Shown here: positions 5,722 to 7,685 of the stretch, one piece after another
Layout: the number at the start of each line of letters is the position of its first letter
How positions within the stretch are numbered: the stretch's first letter is position 1
Source: Treponema sp.
GTDB taxonomy: Bacteria; Spirochaetota; Spirochaetia; Treponematales; Breznakiellaceae
DNA: 7,685 bases
Direction: 5' to 3'
Assembly: GCA_009784995.1 (NCBI GenBank)
Contig: WQXE01000087.1
Location: forward strand, 1 to 7,685
Program-made: the position numbers and the translations under genes
Notes under the pieces: model-generated
Seen by the model: the letters and a program-made list of their open reading frames with translations, nothing else
What the model was told of the DNA's origin: nothing
Databases searched by the model: none

Positions 5722-5774
5722 AACTGTCTGAAGATCATTGGTCGTATGGTCATTGGTTTTTAGACAGTTTTTTT
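5722..5774 (+). terminator. Strong Rho-independent terminator of flaA
   Basis: A 16-pair stem (5722-5737 with 5754-5769, including several G-T pairs; the outer eight are perfect, aactgtct/agacagtt) precedes seven T residues at 5768-5774. The loop contains a duplicated ggtc-N-attgg-like stretch. It ends only 11 bases before the next start codon, leaving no room for a promoter between them. Confidence 0.85.
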
Positions 5775-5784
5775 ATTTAAGAAT

Positions 5785-7032
5785 ATGGATAATAATCAAG
5801 ATAATATCATTTTAAATACACCCGAAAAAATATTTCTTAAAAAGGAATATGACGATTACGCGGAAATCCGTTATTTAATTGTTAATGAATTAAAAGAACA
5901 GGTAGAAAATGTATTAACAGTCCTTGATACTAATCCGGTAATTAGCGGCAGAATAAAAAAGTTTTCCAGTTTCTTTTCTAAATATTTAAGATTGCTTAAA
6001 TCCGGCATTAAAGAGCCTAAAATAACCGACCTATTAGGGATAAGAGTTATCTGTCCTTTTATAGAGGACCTCGCGGTTGGTGAAAGTTTAATAAATAAAC
6101 ATTTTAATATAATTGAACGAGAAATAAAAGGACATATTACATTTAAAGAATTCGGTTATGAATCCACACACCTGTTAATTAAAATACCGGATTCGATAAT
6201 AGAAAAACACGGGAACCCCGGTACAGATATCGCGGAAATTCAAATACGCACAATCCTACAGGATGCCTGGGCGGAAGTTGAACACGAACTTGTATACAAA
6301 ACCGAATTTAATCCGTTTGATGAACCCATGAAACGCAAGCTCGCCGCGGTAAACGCTTCTCTTTCATTAGCGGATATTATATTTCAGGAAATCAGGGGTT
6401 ATCAAAGAAAGTTTAGCTCTGAAATGGGTAAAAGAAGAGAAACATTTTTCGCTAAAATCGAAGAATCAATTGATGACGCGTTATTTACTGAAGAACAAAT
6501 TAAAAAAAGCGAATCTGTTTCGAATGAGAATATAAATACAATACCTGTTAAAAACGATGCCAGTATTGACGACCTATTGGTATCCGCGTTAACTTCTCAT
6601 AATCAAAACCGTTTTAACGAAGCTATTTGTCAATATACAAAAATACTTGAATTAAAACCGAATAAATTAATATCCTCGATAATTTTTAAACACCGGGGAA
6701 TGGCAAGTTTCGCTTGTTCGCAGTATAACGAAGCTATCGAAGATTTTACATCCTCTTTAGAACTAGATGATAAATCATATAAATCCGCCTATTACCGCGG
6801 CGTAGTTCATTCTGTAATAAAACATTATTCACAGGCGATAGACGACTACTCTCTTTCTTTAACGATAAATCCGTATCAGTCTTTTTGTTTATTCAGGCGA
6901 GGGCAGGCGTATTATCATATCGGCGATTTCCCGCAGGCGCTGGCGGATTGCGAAAACTCTATCGCTCTGGAACCGGACAATAATTCTGTAATTAAGTTTA
7001 AAGAATTGTTATTACGAAAGCTTAAAATGTAA
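5785..7032 (+). CDS. RelA/SpoT synthetase domain protein with C-terminal TPR repeats
   Basis: A 415-residue cytoplasmic protein. Residues 45-175 form a RelA/SpoT-type pyrophosphokinase domain: GRIKKF at 55-60 (ATP site), TDLLGIRV at 81-88 with the metal-binding D82, GYESTH at 124-129 (GTP-binding Y125), EIQIRT at 151-156 and AWAEVEHELVYK at 161-172. The last motif resembles small alarmone synthetases. The key residues are present, so synthesis of (p)ppGpp or a related nucleotide is plausible. No HD hydrolase, TGS or ACT domain is present, so it is not a long Rel/SpoT. A linker (205-262) leads to four TPR units at about 266-296, 300-330, 334-364 and 368-398, likely a protein-interaction or sensing module. 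The start at 5785 lacks a Shine-Dalgarno site and follows the flaA terminator by 11 bases; expression may depend on readthrough. It converges on the tRNA-Arg gene. Toxic small alarmone synthetases are an alternative role. Confidence 0.88.
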   Translation: MDNNQDNIILNTPEKIFLKKEYDDYAEIRYLIVNELKEQVENVLTVLDTNPVISGRIKKFSSFFSKYLRLLKSGIKEPKITDLLGIRVICPFIEDLAVGESLINKHFNIIEREIKGHITFKEFGYESTHLLIKIPDSIIEKHGNPGTDIAEIQIRTILQDAWAEVEHELVYKTEFNPFDEPMKRKLAAVNASLSLADIIFQEIRGYQRKFSSEMGKRRETFFAKIEESIDDALFTEEQIKKSESVSNENINTIPVKNDASIDDLLVSALTSHNQNRFNEAICQYTKILELKPNKLISSIIFKHRGMASFACSQYNEAIEDFTSSLELDDKSYKSAYYRGVVHSVIKHYSQAIDDYSLSLTINPYQSFCLFRRGQAYYHIGDFPQALADCENSIALEPDNNSVIKFKELLLRKLKM

Positions 7033-7036
7033 TGTT

Positions 7037-7070
7037 CGATTTAACTTAATGATCGATTTAACTTAATGAT
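7037..7070. repeat. Perfect 17-base tandem duplication at the tRNA 3' end
   Basis: cgatttaacttaatgat occurs at 7037-7053 and again at 7054-7070, followed by a third cga at 7071-7073. The second copy enters the tRNA gene, covering its discriminator base and the last acceptor bases (7067-7070); the first copy duplicates those bases downstream of the tRNA. No good terminator is seen for either converging gene here. Confidence 0.85.
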
Positions 7071-7139
7071 CGAGGCATGAATCGAACATGCGACAACCTG
7101 CTTAGAAGGCAGGGGCTCTATCCACTGAGCTACTCGACC
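7067..7139 (-). tRNA. tRNA-Arg (anticodon TCT)
   Basis: A 73-base cloverleaf on the minus strand. The acceptor stem ggtcgag pairs with ctcgatc (one G-T), the D-arm is gctc/gagc, the anticodon stem cctgc/gcagg with loop cttctaa (anticodon TCT at 7106-7104), and the T-arm gcatg-ttcgatt-catgc. The discriminator is A. CCA is not encoded and must be added by nucleotidyltransferase. It reads AGA codons. Confidence 0.97.
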
Positions 7140-7146
7140 TAATTTG

Positions 7147-7175
7147 ATTATATATTTTTTACAAAACTATGGCAA
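7147..7175 (-). promoter_or_regulatory. Promoter of tRNA-Arg
   Basis: On the minus strand TTGCCA (7175-7170, five of six) is 17 bases from a perfect TATAAT (7152-7147). Transcription would begin at about 7140, right at the mature tRNA 5' end (7139), so the tRNA has its own unit and needs little or no 5' trimming. Confidence 0.8.
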
Positions 7176-7188
7176 TAGAAGATTAAAA

Positions 7189-7269
7189 ACCACAGAGGAC
7201 ACGGAGTTTCACGGAGTTCATTGTCCGAAAACTTTATCTTCCTCCGTGTTTCTCCGTGTACTCCGTGGT
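7189..7269 (-). repeat. CTCCGTG-family palindromic repeat, probable terminator of the V-ATPase K gene
   Basis: The left arm 7189-7219 (begins accacagaggacacggag) and right arm 7241-7269 (ends actccgtggt) are inverted copies, with about five mismatches in the 28 outer pairs, around a 21-base spacer. Each arm is itself periodic: CTCCGTG at 7242, 7252 and 7261. On the minus strand the hairpin is followed directly by TTTTT (7188-7184), which suits termination of transcription coming from the gene ending at 7287, keeping it off the tRNA. The same heptamer series occurs in coding sequence at 2698-2733. Confidence 0.8.
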
Positions 7270-7286
7270 AAAATTTCTTTAGAAAA

Positions 7287-7685
7287 TTATGCTACGATCA
7301 TTGTGAATGCCATCGCGAAGAGCGATACAGTTTCAGCGATACCAATAACCATAAGGTAGTTACCAAAACCTTTGCCTGTTTCCGCGTACGCTTCCGCCGC
7401 GCTTGCGGAACACATTGACTGTGTAATAGCTACAGCGCCGATAGTAAGACCCGCTCCCAATCCAAGCGCCATTATTTCGGCTCCGTCCAGACTACTTCTT
7501 TGAAGCGCCATCAATACAATAAATCCGTATATAACGTTTGTTAAACAAGTGCCAGCGAAAACTGTCAAAATAAAAGGCGCAGGTTTATTTTGAACATAAC
7601 ATTTTTTCCATGCTCCGATAACAGCAGGTCCGTTAAAACCCATTCCAAGCGCTGCTCCCAACGCGGAAAGCCCAAAGCTTCCTCC
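7287..7685 (-). CDS. ntpK: V-type ATP synthase subunit K (proteolipid c-ring), 5' end beyond the window
   Basis: The visible 132 C-terminal residues, open to the window edge, form four membrane helices in two similar hairpins, the usual plan of V-type proteolipids. Both hairpins open with glycine-rich segments (SALGAALGMGFNGPAVIGA, then LGLGAGLTIGAVAITQS). The second ends MVIGIAETVSLFAMAF, with the ion-binding glutamate in AET. The equivalent place in the first hairpin (CLTNVIYGFIVL) has no acidic residue, as in other 16-kDa-type subunits that keep one glutamate per two hairpins. It builds the rotor ring that moves H+ or Na+ across the inner membrane. Treponemes carry V-type rather than F-type ATPases, with K last in the gene order in some operons, which suits the terminator-like palindrome just after the stop. 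The upstream ATPase genes lie outside the window. Confidence 0.93.
   Translation of the reverse strand, partial: GGSFGLSALGAALGMGFNGPAVIGAWKKCYVQNKPAPFILTVFAGTCLTNVIYGFIVLMALQRSSLDGAEIMALGLGAGLTIGAVAITQSMCSASAAEAYAETGKGFGNYLMVIGIAETVSLFAMAFTMIVA

Noticed and set aside
5461..5763. Open frame of 100 codons overlapping the end of flaA
   Set aside because: It runs out of frame through flaA and on through the stem-loops and terminator; no ribosome site and no recognisable domain.
7144..7359. Open frame of 71 codons on the + strand
   Set aside because: It is built from the CTCCGTG palindrome and the antisense of the V-ATPase K gene, with no ribosome site; an artefact of repeat DNA.

Overview
The window looks like chromosomal DNA from a spirochaete, most likely a Treponema or close relative. 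The main evidence is a periplasmic flagellar sheath protein of the FlaA family (4608-5630), preceded by an N-acetylmuramoyl-L-alanine amidase and a small GerMN protein. From memory this matches the order TP0247-TP0248-TP0249 (flaA1) in T. pallidum. A V-type rather than F-type ATPase proteolipid gene at the right edge also fits Treponema. No species is assigned.

Layout: (1) 1-140 holds a possible small transcription unit on the + strand (promoter, three hairpins, terminator). (2) 141-866, minus strand, is a DUF3800 protein. (3) 867-1219 is a gene-free stretch holding a GTGTCAG hairpin and two opposed arrays of a 7-base repeat. (4) 1220-4445, + strand, is a tight run: ATP-grasp protein, amidase (2-base gap), GerMN protein (1-base overlap). 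(5) flaA has its own strong promoter, lying inside a dyad, and a strong terminator. (6) 5785-7032 is a RelA/SpoT synthetase domain fused to TPR repeats. (7) A tRNA-Arg(TCT) and the end of the V-ATPase K subunit gene lie on the minus strand, separated by a palindromic repeat that probably serves as a terminator.

Functionally the centre of the window concerns the cell envelope: a peptidoglycan amidase, a membrane-anchored GerMN protein and the periplasmic flagellar sheath protein. The RelA/SpoT-TPR protein is a probable nucleotide alarmone synthetase. The ATP-grasp enzyme has all the hallmarks of a carboxylate-amine ligase, but its substrate is unknown.

The most unusual signal is a set of short-period repeats. 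Three families, with periods of about 7 bases (GAACAAA/TTCTTTG), 8 bases (CGCAGAGN/CTTTGCGC) and 8-10 bases (CTCCGTG plus 1-3), share one design: short tandem iterations forming two opposed arms around a spacer. Each family is found as an opposed pair. Copies or half-copies also lie inside coding sequence: a full octamer pair and a CTCCGTG half-copy in the ATP-grasp gene, and three heptamers forming the core of the amidase signal peptide. The repeats are read in frame and appear to contribute real protein segments.
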